Assembly: GCA_963708735.1 (NCBI GenBank)
Contig: CAVPTW010000005.1
Coordinates: forward strand, 1-64,000
Source of the DNA: JAGPUQ01 sp963708735
GTDB lineage: Bacteria; Pseudomonadota; Gammaproteobacteria; Pseudomonadales; Porticoccaceae
Length of the DNA: 64,000 bases
Direction of reading: 5' to 3'
A program made the position numbers and the translations under genes. The notes under the pieces were generated by a model. That model saw nothing but the letters and a program-made list of their open reading frames with translations. It was not told the DNA's origin and searched no databases. This document shows, one piece after another, positions 18,369 through 28,289 of the stretch. How positions within the stretch are numbered: the stretch's first letter is position 1; the number at the start of each line of letters is the position of its first letter.

Positions 18369-19960
18369 TGCGGCGCTCCCGTGGTAACCGCTTCGGTGGC
18401 AAGAGCAGCGTCTGTGGTAACGGCGGCCTCGGTCGCTGCGCCACCAACGGCGTACAGATGCTGGACCGCCTGCACCGAAGGCCGCGCCAGGTCAATCACC
18501 GGCTGCGGATAGAGCCCGAGTCCCAGCAACAGCAGCCCCAGTACCGCGATCAGACCCAGGGTCCGGCCATCGAGCGCCGCCAGGGTGCCCACCCGGTGAG
18601 GCGGGCCGTGCAATGCCTTCTGGACCATGATCAGCGCGTAGGCCACCGCCAGCACCAATCCCGATGCGGCGACCAGGGTGACCAGGGGCGCGACGCTGAA
18701 GGTGCCCAACAGGATCAGGAACTCACCCACGAAGTTGCCGAGCCCCGGCAGGCCGAGGGACGCGAGGGCGAAGAACAACAACAGCGGCGGCAGCGCCGGC
18801 ATGGCGGCCCAAAGCCCGCCCATGGCGCCGAGCTCGCGGGTTTGCAGCCGCGCCTGGATTTCGCCGCACAGCATGAACAGCGCAGCGGCCGAGAGACCGT
18901 GGGCAATCATCTGCACCACCACGCCCTGCAATGCCTGTTCGGTGCCCGCGTAAAGCCCGATGACCACGAAGCCCATGTGGGAAATACCACTGTAGGCGAT
19001 CAGGCGTTTGAGGTCGGTCTGCGCGAACGCCAGCACGGCACCGTACACCACGCCGAGCACACCCAGCCACATGGCGACGGGCGCCAGCGCGTGGGCGACT
19101 TCCGGAAAATACGGAATCCCGAAGCGCAGCAGGCCATAGGCGCCGGTCTTGAGCAGCAGCCCCGCCAGATCCAGCGAGCCCGCGGCGGGCGCGCAGCAGT
19201 GCGCATCCGCGAGCCAGGTGTGGAATGGCACCACCGGCATCTTCACCGCGAAGGCGATCCAGAAACCCAGCATCACCAGCCAGGCGATATCGCGGCGCAG
19301 CGGCGTATTGAGCAGGTCGTGGTAGTCGAAACTGAGCACGCCGGTGGCCTGCCGATGGAAAAACACCAGCGCCAGAATGGCGAGCAGCAGCAGCAGTCCG
19401 GAGGACTGGGTGTAGACCGCGAACTTGAGCGCCGCCGCTTCCCGCCGGCGGCCGCCGGGCGCATCCTGGCCCCAGCGCGCGATCAGGAAGTACATGGGCA
19501 CCAGCATCATTTCCCAGCAGAAAAAGAACAGGAACATGTCGAGCGCGAGAAACACGCCGATCACGCTGCCCAGATTCCACAGCAGGTTGAAATAGAACAG
19601 GCCGGGGCGCGTGCCGGCGTCGCGGGTGCCGCAGCACACCGCCACCGCGCCAAGCAGATTGGTGAGCACCACCATCAACAGCGACAGGCCGTCGAGTCCC
19701 AGGTGAAAGCTGATGCCGAAGCTCGGGATCCAGTCCGTGCGAAACTCAAAGGCCCACTGCGGCAGCACCCCGAGGCTGGCGGTGAACCCGGCGCCGATGA
19801 GGCTGTAGTCGCCGTTGCGCCACAGCCACAGCGAAAGCGCGAGCGAGGCCAGCATCGCCATCAGCGCGATCCCCTGCGCGCAGACGCTCGACCAGCGGCC
19901 GCCGAGCCAGGCCAGCAGGGCGCCGAGCAGGGGAATCAGGATCAGCCAGACCAACACCAT
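18365..19960 (-). CDS. nuoM: NADH-quinone oxidoreductase subunit M
   Basis: Proton-pumping antiporter-like subunit of complex I. 531 residues with many membrane helices; conserved WEMMLVPMYFLI (essential Glu), VKMPVVPFHTWLADAH and LKRLIAYSGISHMGFV blocks are present. A low-complexity C-terminal tail rich in Ala and Thr (AAVTTDAALATEAV) extends about 25 residues beyond the usual end. Confidence 0.97.
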   Translation of the reverse strand: MVLVWLILIPLLGALLAWLGGRWSSVCAQGIALMAMLASLALSLWLWRNGDYSLIGAGFTASLGVLPQWAFEFRTDWIPSFGISFHLGLDGLSLLMVVLTNLLGAVAVCCGTRDAGTRPGLFYFNLLWNLGSVIGVFLALDMFLFFFCWEMMLVPMYFLIARWGQDAPGGRRREAAALKFAVYTQSSGLLLLLAILALVFFHRQATGVLSFDYHDLLNTPLRRDIAWLVMLGFWIAFAVKMPVVPFHTWLADAHCCAPAAGSLDLAGLLLKTGAYGLLRFGIPYFPEVAHALAPVAMWLGVLGVVYGAVLAFAQTDLKRLIAYSGISHMGFVVIGLYAGTEQALQGVVVQMIAHGLSAAALFMLCGEIQARLQTRELGAMGGLWAAMPALPPLLLFFALASLGLPGLGNFVGEFLILLGTFSVAPLVTLVAASGLVLAVAYALIMVQKALHGPPHRVGTLAALDGRTLGLIAVLGLLLLGLGLYPQPVIDLARPSVQAVQHLYAVGGAATEAAVTTDAALATEAVTTGAPQ

Positions 19961-19983
19961 CGTCGCAATCCTTAATCAGCGAT

Positions 19984-21852
19984 TCAGCGCAGCGCCACGA
20001 GCGCGAGCAGCAAACAGGTTCCAAAGCCCGCGACCGCCGCATACCAGCGCAGATTGCCGGTCTGGGTCCACGCCAGCACGGCATTGGCGCCGCGCAGGGT
20101 CGCCGGAATCACGCCGATCAGGCGGTCGGCGACATCGTTGCGGCCGAGGGTCGCGGCGCGCACAAAAGGTCGGGTCAGCAGCCGGTCATAGAGCCAGTCG
20201 AAACCCCAGGCGCTGCGCCACAGGCGTGCGACGGCGGCGCCGATACTGTTCTGCGCGAGCGCCGCGGGAATCCGCGGGAACTGCACAAAGAGCAGCCAGG
20301 CCAGGACGATGCCGGCGAGGGACACCAGCAGTGGCAGTTGCTCGGCCAGAGCATCGATCGCGTCCACGCCCGCCACCGGCGCCGCCGGCAACACGGTCGC
20401 CAGCATGGCTTCCAGTGGCAGCTGCAACAGGCCGCCGCCCAGCGCCAGCAACAGCAGCACCGCGAGCGGGAGATGATGGTCAAGCGTACGCGCGCCCTGG
20501 GGCGTGCCGTGCCCGGTGTTGAAACGCTCGGCGCCGAAGAACACGATGAAGATCAAACGGAAGCTGTAGAGCGCGGTCAGAAAGGCACCCACCAGGCCCG
20601 CCACCCAGAGCTCGTGGTGCCCGCTCAGATAGACCTGGTGCAGGATTTCGTCTTTCGAGTAGTAGCCGGCGGTGAACGGGAATGCGGTCAGCGCCAGGGT
20701 GCCGGCCAGCATGCAGGCGAACACGAACGGCAGCCGCTTGCGCAATCCGCCCATCCGGAAGATATCCTGCTCGTGATGCAGGGCGAGAATCACCGAACCC
20801 GCCGCCAGGAACAGCAGCGCCTTGAAAAAGGCGTGGGTCATGAGGTGGAACACCGCCGAGCCGTAAGCGCCCACGCCTTCGGCCAGGAACATGTAGCCGA
20901 TCTGGCTCATGGTCGAGTAGGCCAGAATTTTCTTGATGTCGGTCTGCACCAGCGCGGTGAAGCCGGCGAGCAGCAGCGTCAGCGCGCCGATCACGGCGAC
21001 CAGATGCTGCGCGAAGGGCGCCAGCGCGAACAGGGCGTGGGTGCGGGCGATCAGATAAACCCCGGCGGTGACCATGGTGGCGGCGTGGATCAGCGCCGAC
21101 ACCGGTGTCGGGCCCGCCATCGCGTCCGCCAGCCAGGTTTGCAACGGCAACTGCGCCGACTTGCCCACCGCGCCGCCCAGTATCAGCAGCGCGGCGATGG
21201 TCGCCAGTGGCGAGCCCACGGCCCAGTGCAGGGTCGCGTTGGCCGCCAGTTCCTGGATATTGAGGGTACCGAATTCGCGGTACAGCAGGAACAACCCGAT
21301 GGCGAGCATTGTGTCGCCGACGCGGGTGACGATGAACGCCTTGCGCGCGGCGCGGCCGTTGGCCGGATCCTGATACCAGAAACCGATCAGCAGGTAGGAG
21401 GCGAGACCCACGCCTTCCCAGCCCAGGTACAGAAACAGCAGGTCGTCGCCCAGCACCAACAACAGCATGCTGGCGATGAACAGGTTCATGTAGGCGAAAA
21501 AGCGCGTGTAGCCCGGATCGCCGCGCATGTACCAGGAGGCGAACAGATGGATGAAAAAGCCGACGCCGGTGATGACACCCATCATGGTCAGCGACAGCGC
21601 ATCCAGGCGCAGGGTGAACGCGGGCGCGAAATTGCCCACCTGCATCCAGGTCCAGAGTTTGACCGCGACGAAACCATCCGCCGGCGGCTGAGTGAGGAAC
21701 TGCCAGCCCACATTCAGTGTGGCCAGGGCGGCGACGCCAATACTGCCGACACCGAGCAGCGCCGTGAGATTTTCCGGGATACGGCCACGGGCCAGGCCGA
21801 GCAATACGAAACCGACGAGGGGAGCGACGCAAGCCAGTATCAGCATGTCCAT
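19984..21852 (-). CDS. nuoL: NADH-quinone oxidoreductase subunit L
   Basis: Largest antiporter-like subunit; its C-terminal lateral helix spans the membrane arm and helps couple quinone reduction to proton transport. Conserved blocks are LGWEGVGLASYLLIGFW, KSAQLPLQTWLADAMAGPTP and KKILAYSTMSQIGYM. The start is the ATG of MDMLILACVAP, four bases after the nuoK stop; a second ATG two codons later is also possible. 622 residues, normal length. Confidence 0.96.
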   Translation of the reverse strand: MDMLILACVAPLVGFVLLGLARGRIPENLTALLGVGSIGVAALATLNVGWQFLTQPPADGFVAVKLWTWMQVGNFAPAFTLRLDALSLTMMGVITGVGFFIHLFASWYMRGDPGYTRFFAYMNLFIASMLLLVLGDDLLFLYLGWEGVGLASYLLIGFWYQDPANGRAARKAFIVTRVGDTMLAIGLFLLYREFGTLNIQELAANATLHWAVGSPLATIAALLILGGAVGKSAQLPLQTWLADAMAGPTPVSALIHAATMVTAGVYLIARTHALFALAPFAQHLVAVIGALTLLLAGFTALVQTDIKKILAYSTMSQIGYMFLAEGVGAYGSAVFHLMTHAFFKALLFLAAGSVILALHHEQDIFRMGGLRKRLPFVFACMLAGTLALTAFPFTAGYYSKDEILHQVYLSGHHELWVAGLVGAFLTALYSFRLIFIVFFGAERFNTGHGTPQGARTLDHHLPLAVLLLLALGGGLLQLPLEAMLATVLPAAPVAGVDAIDALAEQLPLLVSLAGIVLAWLLFVQFPRIPAALAQNSIGAAVARLWRSAWGFDWLYDRLLTRPFVRAATLGRNDVADRLIGVIPATLRGANAVLAWTQTGNLRWYAAVAGFGTCLLLALVALR

Positions 21853-21856
21853 GGTG

Positions 21857-22168
21857 TCAGCCCCGCATCGTGCTGGCGGCATCGATATCCAGCGTCTTGA
21901 AGCGTTTGTAAAGCTGGATCACCAGCGCCAGGCCGATGCTGACTTCGGCCGCCGCGAGCGTCAGCACCAGAATGAACATGATCTGGCCATCGGCCTGCTG
22001 CCAGCGGCTGCCGGCGGTGACGAAGGCGAGTCCCGCCGCGTTCATCATCACCTCGATCGCCATCAGTATGAAAATGACATTGCGGCGCAGAACGAGACCG
22101 CCGAGACCCAGCACGAACAGCACCGCCGCGAGCAGCAGACCGTGTTCCATCGGGATGGTGTGAATCAT
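21857..22168 (-). CDS. nuoK: NADH-quinone oxidoreductase subunit K
   Basis: Small three-helix membrane subunit, 103 residues, with the two buried glutamates of the proton channel in AIEVMMNAAGL and LTLAAAEVSIGLAL. The ATG overlaps the nuoJ stop by four bases. The open frame continues far upstream inside nuoJ, but MIHTIPMEHGLLLAA is the family start. Confidence 0.95.
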   Translation of the reverse strand: MIHTIPMEHGLLLAAVLFVLGLGGLVLRRNVIFILMAIEVMMNAAGLAFVTAGSRWQQADGQIMFILVLTLAAAEVSIGLALVIQLYKRFKTLDIDAASTMRG

Positions 22169-22665
22169 GGTCGTGCTTCCGGCTTGCCCAGGTGATAGGC
22201 GGCCACGAGGCCGGCCAGCAACAGCATGGAGGCGAGCTCGACCGCCAGCAGATAAGGTCCATACAGCGCGACGCCGATGGCCTTCGCATCGATCGTTTGC
22301 AGACCGACGGGCGCGGCGTCCAGTCCCCACAGGTTGCGCAGCAGCAGGTACAGCAGCACGCCGGCCAGCAGAGCCGGGCCGAGCGCCGCGCCCGGCGACA
22401 GCCAGCGCAGCTCCTGTTCCACCGTGCGCCGCCCCAGGTTCAGCATCATCACCACGAATACGAACAGCACCATGATGGCGCCCGCGTAGACAATGACTTC
22501 AAGGACGCCGGCAAAGGGCGCGCCCAGGGTGAAAAACACCGTCGCGACCGCGAGCAGCGACAGCACCAGGTACAGCAGCGCATGCACCGGATGCGGACAG
22601 GTCACCACCATGGCCGTGGCGAACACGGCGATGGCGGCGGCGGCGTAAAAAGTCAGTTCGATCAT
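22165..22665 (-). CDS. nuoJ: NADH-quinone oxidoreductase subunit J
   Basis: Membrane subunit of complex I, 166 residues, five helices. The helix-3 region involved in coupling appears as VLEVIVYAGAIMVLFVFVVMMLNL. The ATG at MIELTFYAAAAI is chosen by family start and GAGG about eight bases upstream. It begins 10 bases after the nuoI stop. Confidence 0.95.
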   Translation of the reverse strand: MIELTFYAAAAIAVFATAMVVTCPHPVHALLYLVLSLLAVATVFFTLGAPFAGVLEVIVYAGAIMVLFVFVVMMLNLGRRTVEQELRWLSPGAALGPALLAGVLLYLLLRNLWGLDAAPVGLQTIDAKAIGVALYGPYLLAVELASMLLLAGLVAAYHLGKPEARP

Positions 22666-22675
22666 CCTCCCGTCC

Positions 22676-23221
22676 TCAGGGCAGCAGGCTTTTGACGTCG
22701 ATCGGCCGCGCTTCGTCCTGCGCCTCACCCTTGTCCTTGCCCGCGATGGCGAGGCCGGAAACCCGATAGAAGTTGTAGTCGGGATACTTGCCAGGGCCGT
22801 CGATCAACAGGTGTTCTTTTTCGTAAACGAGGTTCTGGCGCTTGTATTCGCCCATCTCGTAATCCGGCGTAAGCTGGATCGCGTTGGTGGGACAGGCCTC
22901 CTCGCACAGACCGCAAAAAATGCAACGCGAAAAATTGATGCGGAAAAACTCGGGGTACCAGCGACCGTCGTCGCGCTCGGCCTTTTGCAGCGCGATGCAG
23001 CCGACCGGACAGGCCACCGCGCACAGGTTGCAGGCGACGCAGCGCTCCTCGCCGTCCGGGTCCCGGGTCAGCACGATGCGGCCCCGGTAGCGCGGCGGCA
23101 TGTAAGGCCGCACTTCCGGGTAAGCGATGGTGTCGCGGGGCCGGAAGCTGTGCATGAAGATCATCGCAATACTGCGCAGCACGGTGTAAATGCCGTAGAG
23201 CACGGCGCGGATCTGGTTCAT
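22676..23221 (-). CDS. nuoI: NADH-quinone oxidoreductase subunit I (two [4Fe-4S])
   Basis: Hydrophilic subunit carrying clusters N6a and N6b, passing electrons towards NuoB. The two ferredoxin motifs CVACNLCAVACPVGC and CIFCGLCEEACPTNA are intact. 181 residues, normal length. It starts one base after the nuoH stop. Confidence 0.97.
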   Translation of the reverse strand: MNQIRAVLYGIYTVLRSIAMIFMHSFRPRDTIAYPEVRPYMPPRYRGRIVLTRDPDGEERCVACNLCAVACPVGCIALQKAERDDGRWYPEFFRINFSRCIFCGLCEEACPTNAIQLTPDYEMGEYKRQNLVYEKEHLLIDGPGKYPDYNFYRVSGLAIAGKDKGEAQDEARPIDVKSLLP

Positions 23222-23222
23222 A

Positions 23223-24236
23223 TCAGGCTCCCGACCCCTGCCAGAGAATGACGGCGCCCGTGATCAGCAGATTCGCGAGCGACAGCGGCAGGCAGACTTT
23301 CCACGCCGCCGCCATCATCTGGTCGTAGCGGGGGCGCGGCAGCGCGGCGCGCAGCAGGATGAAACTCGACATGAACAGGAGCGACTTGATGGCAAACCAG
23401 ACAAAGGGGATCCGGTCGCTCCAGAACGGCCCTTCCCAGCCGCCGAAGAACAGCGCGGTGGTCAGGCCGGACACCATCACGATGCCGACATACTCACCGA
23501 CGAAAAACATGCCGAACTTCATGCCGGAATATTCGGTGTGATAACCCGCCGCCAGTTCGGACTCGGCTTCGGGCAGATCGAACGGGGTGCGGTGAGTGAC
23601 CGCGATTGCCGCCAGCGACCACACGCAGAAACCCAGGAATTGCGGGATCACGTTCCACCAGCCGGCCTGCTGGGCGAGCACGATGTCGCGCACGTTGAAG
23701 CTGCCGGCCTGCATTACGACACCCATCAGCGACAGGCCCATGAACACTTCGTAGGAGATGGTTTGCGCCGTGGAACGCAAGCCGCCGAGCAGGGAGTATT
23801 TGCTGTTCGACGACCAGCCGCCCAGCATCACCGCGTACACCGCGAGTCCGGCGATCGCGAAGAAAAACAGCAGGCCCAGCTCCGGCGCCGCCACACCCCA
23901 GGCCGGCGTGATGGGCACCAGTGCGTAGCCCAGCATCATCAGGCTCATCGCCAGCAGCGGCGCCAGAATGAAGGTGAACTTGTCGACGAAGGGCGGCGTC
24001 CAGTCCTCCTTGAAGAAGATCTTGATCATGTCGGCGATCACCTGACCGAGCCCGAACGGGCCGACCCGGTTGGGGCCGAGGCGATCCTGCCACAGCGCCA
24101 GCAGGCGCCGCTCCAGCCAGATCATCCAGGCCGCGGAAATCACCAGGCCGAGGAGAATGACCACGGCCTGCACCACCGCCCACAGCGCCGCGAGCACGGG
24201 GGGCGACATCAACCAGGCGAGCAGCGCTGCGAACAT
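23223..24236 (-). CDS. nuoH: NADH-quinone oxidoreductase subunit H
   Basis: Membrane subunit that forms much of the quinone channel and anchors the arm to the membrane. 337 residues, about eight helices, with WLERRLLALWQDRLGPNRVGPFG and PFDLPEAESELAAGYHTEYSG split across the conserved loops. The acidic residues of the E-channel lie in the second block. It follows the nuoG stop by three bases. Confidence 0.97.
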   Translation of the reverse strand: MFAALLAWLMSPPVLAALWAVVQAVVILLGLVISAAWMIWLERRLLALWQDRLGPNRVGPFGLGQVIADMIKIFFKEDWTPPFVDKFTFILAPLLAMSLMMLGYALVPITPAWGVAAPELGLLFFFAIAGLAVYAVMLGGWSSNSKYSLLGGLRSTAQTISYEVFMGLSLMGVVMQAGSFNVRDIVLAQQAGWWNVIPQFLGFCVWSLAAIAVTHRTPFDLPEAESELAAGYHTEYSGMKFGMFFVGEYVGIVMVSGLTTALFFGGWEGPFWSDRIPFVWFAIKSLLFMSSFILLRAALPRPRYDQMMAAAWKVCLPLSLANLLITGAVILWQGSGA

Positions 24237-24239
24237 CGG

Positions 24240-26945
24240 TCAGGGCTCCCGCGCCAGGGTGGCAATCGCGCCCGCCGCCACGGGCGGCACGCCGACCAGG
24301 CCGACCGGCAGTCCGACCACGCCGCGCGCCAGATCGGGGCGCAATTCCACCGTCAGGCGCAGGGTCTGACCGGCGACACCGATCGCGATGCGCTCGCCGG
24401 CGGCAATGCCGAAGCGCGCCGCATCGGCGGGATTGAGCGCGGCGCACGACGCCGGGATGCGCGCCTGGATCGGTTCCGCGCGCGCCGACAGTTCTTCGCT
24501 GCCGAAATGCGCGTACAGGGGTTCGACGCGCAGAGCGCCGTCCCGCTCCATCGCCGCAGGCACCGCTGCGAAGTAGTCGCAGCCTGCGCCGCCGGCAAGC
24601 AACTGCACACCGGGATCGCCGCCGCGCAAATGGCCGCCGACTTCGGCCTGGAATTTGTTCCAGGACTGCGGGGAGTTCCAGCCCGGAGCCCAGGCGAAGG
24701 GCAACAGTGCCGGCGGCCGATCGACGCCGGCGGCGCCGTTGACGCCCTCCATGGAAAAGGCGAGTGCGGAATCCGGATCCTGGGTTGCCCGTATCTCATG
24801 CACGCGAATCTTCGCGCGCGCGGCGGTACGGCCGGACTGACGCTGGGGCGCCCGGGCGATCTTCATGCCGCGCAGGCGGAAGCTCGCATTCGGTGCAGCG
24901 GCCGCAATGCCGCGCAGCGCCGGCACGGCGACTTCGCACAGCGCCACCGCCTGGTCCAGATTTTCGTGGGCCGCGGCGCCGTTCTGTATCCGATCCAGCC
25001 AGCGCCAGGATTCGGCCACTGCCACCTCGGGGTCGTAATAAGCCGGGTCGTAGACCTGAAAGAAGCGTTGTGCACGGCCTTCGTAGTTGACCAGCGTGCC
25101 ATCGCCTTCGGCGAAGCTCGCCGCCGGCAACACCGCCTGGGCGCGACTGACCGTCGCGGTGAGCTGGTGATCGAGTACGATCAGGGTGGCGTCGGCGAGC
25201 GCATGGTCGATCCGCGCCGCGCTCAGCCGGGTGTAGAGATCGTTCTCGACGACGACCACCACACTGGGTGCGTGCGCCACGCGCTCCAGCAGAGTCTCCA
25301 GATCCTGGGCCGCGAAGTGCGCCACGCCGAGACTGTTGGCCTCGAGCGGCGCGAGGCAGATCGCGGTCGCCGGGTTGAGCGCGTGCAGTGCCTTGGTGAT
25401 GTTGGCGGCGGCTTCGATCACCGCAAGGTCGCGACAACCGGCACCGGAGACGATCAGCGGCCGCTGCGCGCCGCGCAGTGCGGCGGCGATGCGGTCCGCG
25501 AGCGCGGCGGTATCGGCGTCGAGGTCGACCACCGCGGGCGCGGCGGCATCGAGGGCATGGGCCACGGCGAAACCGAGGCGGGCGATGTCGGGCGCGGCGG
25601 CGCGCAGCGTCTCGCGGGCAAAGTCGTCGCAGCCTGTGGCGGCGGGGGTAACGATGAATACCGGATACGACTCGCCCTGCGCGATATCGGCGGCGGAGGC
25701 GGCCTGCCATGCGGGGACTTTGCGTTCGGTGCACATCTCGGAAGCGCGACCGCGCCCCGCCTGACGCAGCGCCAGTGCCATGCGCGGCGCAGTGGCCAGC
25801 ACGTCTTCGCCCAGCACCAGCACGGCGTCCGCCTGTTCCATGGCATGCAGGGTGGCGGAGCGCGCCGGACCGCTGCGCAATACGTCGAGACAGCGGCCGA
25901 CCAGCGCGGCATCCAGCGCGGTCTGGCCGCTGCTGAAATTGTCGCGTCCCACCAGTTCCATGAGGGCGGCATTGGTTTCGAGCGAAGCGCGCGGCGAGCC
26001 GATGCCGAACACCGGCCGGCCAGCCGCGAGCTGCGCGCGGATGAAATCCAGCACCGCCGTCGTTTCCGCAGGAACCAGACCTTCGGACCCGAGCAGCAAC
26101 GCGCGACGCGGGCGATCCTTGCGGTTCACATGGCCGTAACCGAAGCGGCCGCGGTCGCACAGAAAATAACCGTTCACTTCGCCGTGGTAGCGGTTTTCGA
26201 TACGGCGCAATTCGCCGTAGCGTTCGCCCGGTGAGATATTGCAGCCCACCGCACAGCCCGTGCAGATGCTCGGTGCAAACTGCATGTCCCAGCGCCGGTT
26301 GTAGCGTTGGGCGTGAGTCTTGTCGGTGAATACGCCGGTGGGGCAGACCTCGGTGAGGTTGCCGGAAAATTCGCTCTCCAGCACACCGTCCTGGGCGCGG
26401 CCGAAGTAGAGATTGGCGGCGGCGCCGTACGCGCCCAGATCGGTGCCCCCGGCATAGTCGTTGTAGTAACGCACACAGCGATAGCAGGCGATGCAGCGGT
26501 TCATCTCGTGCTTGATGAACGGCCCCAGCTCCTGATTGCGGTGGGTGCGCTTGGTGAAGCGGTAGTTGCGATTGTGGTGGCCGGTCATCACCGTCATGTC
26601 CTGCAAATGACAGTGGCCGCCCTCCTCGCACACCGGGCAATCGTGGGGGTGATTGGTCATCAGGAAGCTGATGATGGCCTCGCGGAATTCCCGGGCCTCG
26701 GCGTCGTCGATGGAAATCCAGCTGCCGTCGGTGACCGGCGTCATGCAGGACATCACGATGCGGCCCTTCTTGTCATCCGGACCGCTGTATTGCTTGACCG
26801 CGCACTGGCGGCAGGCGCCGACGCTGCCGAGCGCCGGATGCCAGCAGAAATAGGGAATATCCAGGCCCAGCGAGAGACAGGCGTGAAGCAGGTTGTCGCC
26901 GCCCGTGACCTCGTACTGTTTGCCGTCGACGTGAAGGATGGCCAT
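24240..26945 (-). CDS. nuoG: NADH-quinone oxidoreductase subunit G
   Basis: Iron-sulfur scaffold of the NADH arm, 901 residues, close to the Escherichia length. N-terminal [2Fe-2S] ferredoxin domain (PYFCWHPALGSVGACRQC), the His-ligated cluster motif HDCPVCEEGGHCHLQD, the CIACYRCVRYY block, and CTGCAVGCNI with a later Cys (YFLCDRG) that would hold the extra N7 cluster. The rest is a degenerate molybdopterin-oxidoreductase domain. Confidence 0.96.
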   Translation of the reverse strand: MAILHVDGKQYEVTGGDNLLHACLSLGLDIPYFCWHPALGSVGACRQCAVKQYSGPDDKKGRIVMSCMTPVTDGSWISIDDAEAREFREAIISFLMTNHPHDCPVCEEGGHCHLQDMTVMTGHHNRNYRFTKRTHRNQELGPFIKHEMNRCIACYRCVRYYNDYAGGTDLGAYGAAANLYFGRAQDGVLESEFSGNLTEVCPTGVFTDKTHAQRYNRRWDMQFAPSICTGCAVGCNISPGERYGELRRIENRYHGEVNGYFLCDRGRFGYGHVNRKDRPRRALLLGSEGLVPAETTAVLDFIRAQLAAGRPVFGIGSPRASLETNAALMELVGRDNFSSGQTALDAALVGRCLDVLRSGPARSATLHAMEQADAVLVLGEDVLATAPRMALALRQAGRGRASEMCTERKVPAWQAASAADIAQGESYPVFIVTPAATGCDDFARETLRAAAPDIARLGFAVAHALDAAAPAVVDLDADTAALADRIAAALRGAQRPLIVSGAGCRDLAVIEAAANITKALHALNPATAICLAPLEANSLGVAHFAAQDLETLLERVAHAPSVVVVVENDLYTRLSAARIDHALADATLIVLDHQLTATVSRAQAVLPAASFAEGDGTLVNYEGRAQRFFQVYDPAYYDPEVAVAESWRWLDRIQNGAAAHENLDQAVALCEVAVPALRGIAAAAPNASFRLRGMKIARAPQRQSGRTAARAKIRVHEIRATQDPDSALAFSMEGVNGAAGVDRPPALLPFAWAPGWNSPQSWNKFQAEVGGHLRGGDPGVQLLAGGAGCDYFAAVPAAMERDGALRVEPLYAHFGSEELSARAEPIQARIPASCAALNPADAARFGIAAGERIAIGVAGQTLRLTVELRPDLARGVVGLPVGLVGVPPVAAGAIATLAREP

Positions 26946-26948
26946 CGC

Positions 26949-28289
26949 TCAACCTGCTGCGGAACTGACCGGGGAGCCGGCGGCGGGGGCGTCATCCGCC
27001 CGGATGCCGGCCTCGAACTCGGCGCGGAAAAATTTGAGCGCCGACTGGAGTGGCTCCATGGCGCCCGGCGCGTGGGCGCAGAAGGTGCGGCCGGGGCCCA
27101 GCGCCCGCGTCATCAGCAGCAGTTGCTCGATATCGCCACTCCTGCCTTGCCCGGCTTCGAGCGCCTGCAGAATCTTCACGGTCCAGGGCAGGCCATCGCG
27201 GCAGGGTGTGCACCAGCCGCAGGATTCGCGCGCGAAGAACTCTTCCAGATTGCGCACCACCGACACCATGTTGTGGGTCTGATCGACCACGGCGAGCAGA
27301 CCGGTGCCCATGCGCGATCCCGCCTTGCCGATGGTGTCGTAGTCCATCGCCAGATCCAGATGCTCGGGAAGCAGGAAATCCGTGGAGGCACCGCCCGGCA
27401 GCCAGCACTTCAGCTGATAGCCGTCCTGCATGCCGCCGGCGTGTTCTTCGAGAATCTCGCGCGCCGTGGTACCGATCGGCAGCTCGAACACCCCGGGTCG
27501 CTTGACGCGGCCGGACACGCCATAGAGCTTGGTACCGCTGTCCGGGGACTTGCCCTGGGACAGGCCGCGGAACCACTCGGCGCCGTTGAGCACGATGGGC
27601 GCGACGTTATTGAGGGTCTCGACGTTGTTGATGACCGTCGGACGCCCCCAGGCCCCGGCGATCTGGGGAAAGGGCGGCTTGGCGCGCGGATTGGCACGGC
27701 GGCCTTCGAGGGAGTTGATCAGCGCGGTCTCTTCGCCGCAGATGTAGCGGCCGGCACCGGTGTGCACGAAGCAGTCGAAATCCCAGCCGCTGCCGAGGAC
27801 GTTGCGCCCCAGCAGGCCGGCGGCGCGCGCTTCGGCGAGTGCCTGATTCAGGCGCGCGGCCGCCAGCACATATTCGCCGCGCAAAAAAATGTAGCCGGTG
27901 GTGACCTGGGTCGCATAGGCCGCAACCAACATGCCTTCGATCAGTTGATGGGGTGCGCCTTCCATCAGCAGGCGATCCTTGAAGGTGCCGGGCTCCATTT
28001 CGTCGGCGTTGCAGACAAGGTATTTGATCCCCGCGTCCGGCCCCATGGGGATCAGGCTCCACTTGACCCCGGCGGGGAAGCCGGCGCCACCGCGGCCGCG
28101 CAGATTCGCGTCCTTGACCCGCGCCTGCACATCCTGGGGCGACAGCTCCTTGATGGCCAGGCGCAGCGCACGGTAGCCGCCGCTCGCTTCAAAGGTGGCG
28201 AGATCCATCGGCTGCGCGGTATTGACGCGCGCCGTCAGGGGTTTGGTCAGCAATTGCTGTTCGAGCGTCATGGTGGATTCGCGCGTCAT
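26949..28289 (-). CDS. nuoF: NADH-quinone oxidoreductase subunit F (NADH/FMN site)
   Basis: Catalytic entry subunit: binds NADH, FMN and cluster N3. Nucleotide-binding GRGGAGFPAGVKW, FMN region YICGEETALINSLEG and cluster motif ESCGWCTPCRDG are intact. The first ATG overlaps the nuoE stop in an ATGA junction, giving 446 residues; a second ATG six codons later is possible. Confidence 0.96.
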   Translation of the reverse strand: MTRESTMTLEQQLLTKPLTARVNTAQPMDLATFEASGGYRALRLAIKELSPQDVQARVKDANLRGRGGAGFPAGVKWSLIPMGPDAGIKYLVCNADEMEPGTFKDRLLMEGAPHQLIEGMLVAAYATQVTTGYIFLRGEYVLAAARLNQALAEARAAGLLGRNVLGSGWDFDCFVHTGAGRYICGEETALINSLEGRRANPRAKPPFPQIAGAWGRPTVINNVETLNNVAPIVLNGAEWFRGLSQGKSPDSGTKLYGVSGRVKRPGVFELPIGTTAREILEEHAGGMQDGYQLKCWLPGGASTDFLLPEHLDLAMDYDTIGKAGSRMGTGLLAVVDQTHNMVSVVRNLEEFFARESCGWCTPCRDGLPWTVKILQALEAGQGRSGDIEQLLLMTRALGPGRTFCAHAPGAMEPLQSALKFFRAEFEAGIRADDAPAAGSPVSSAAG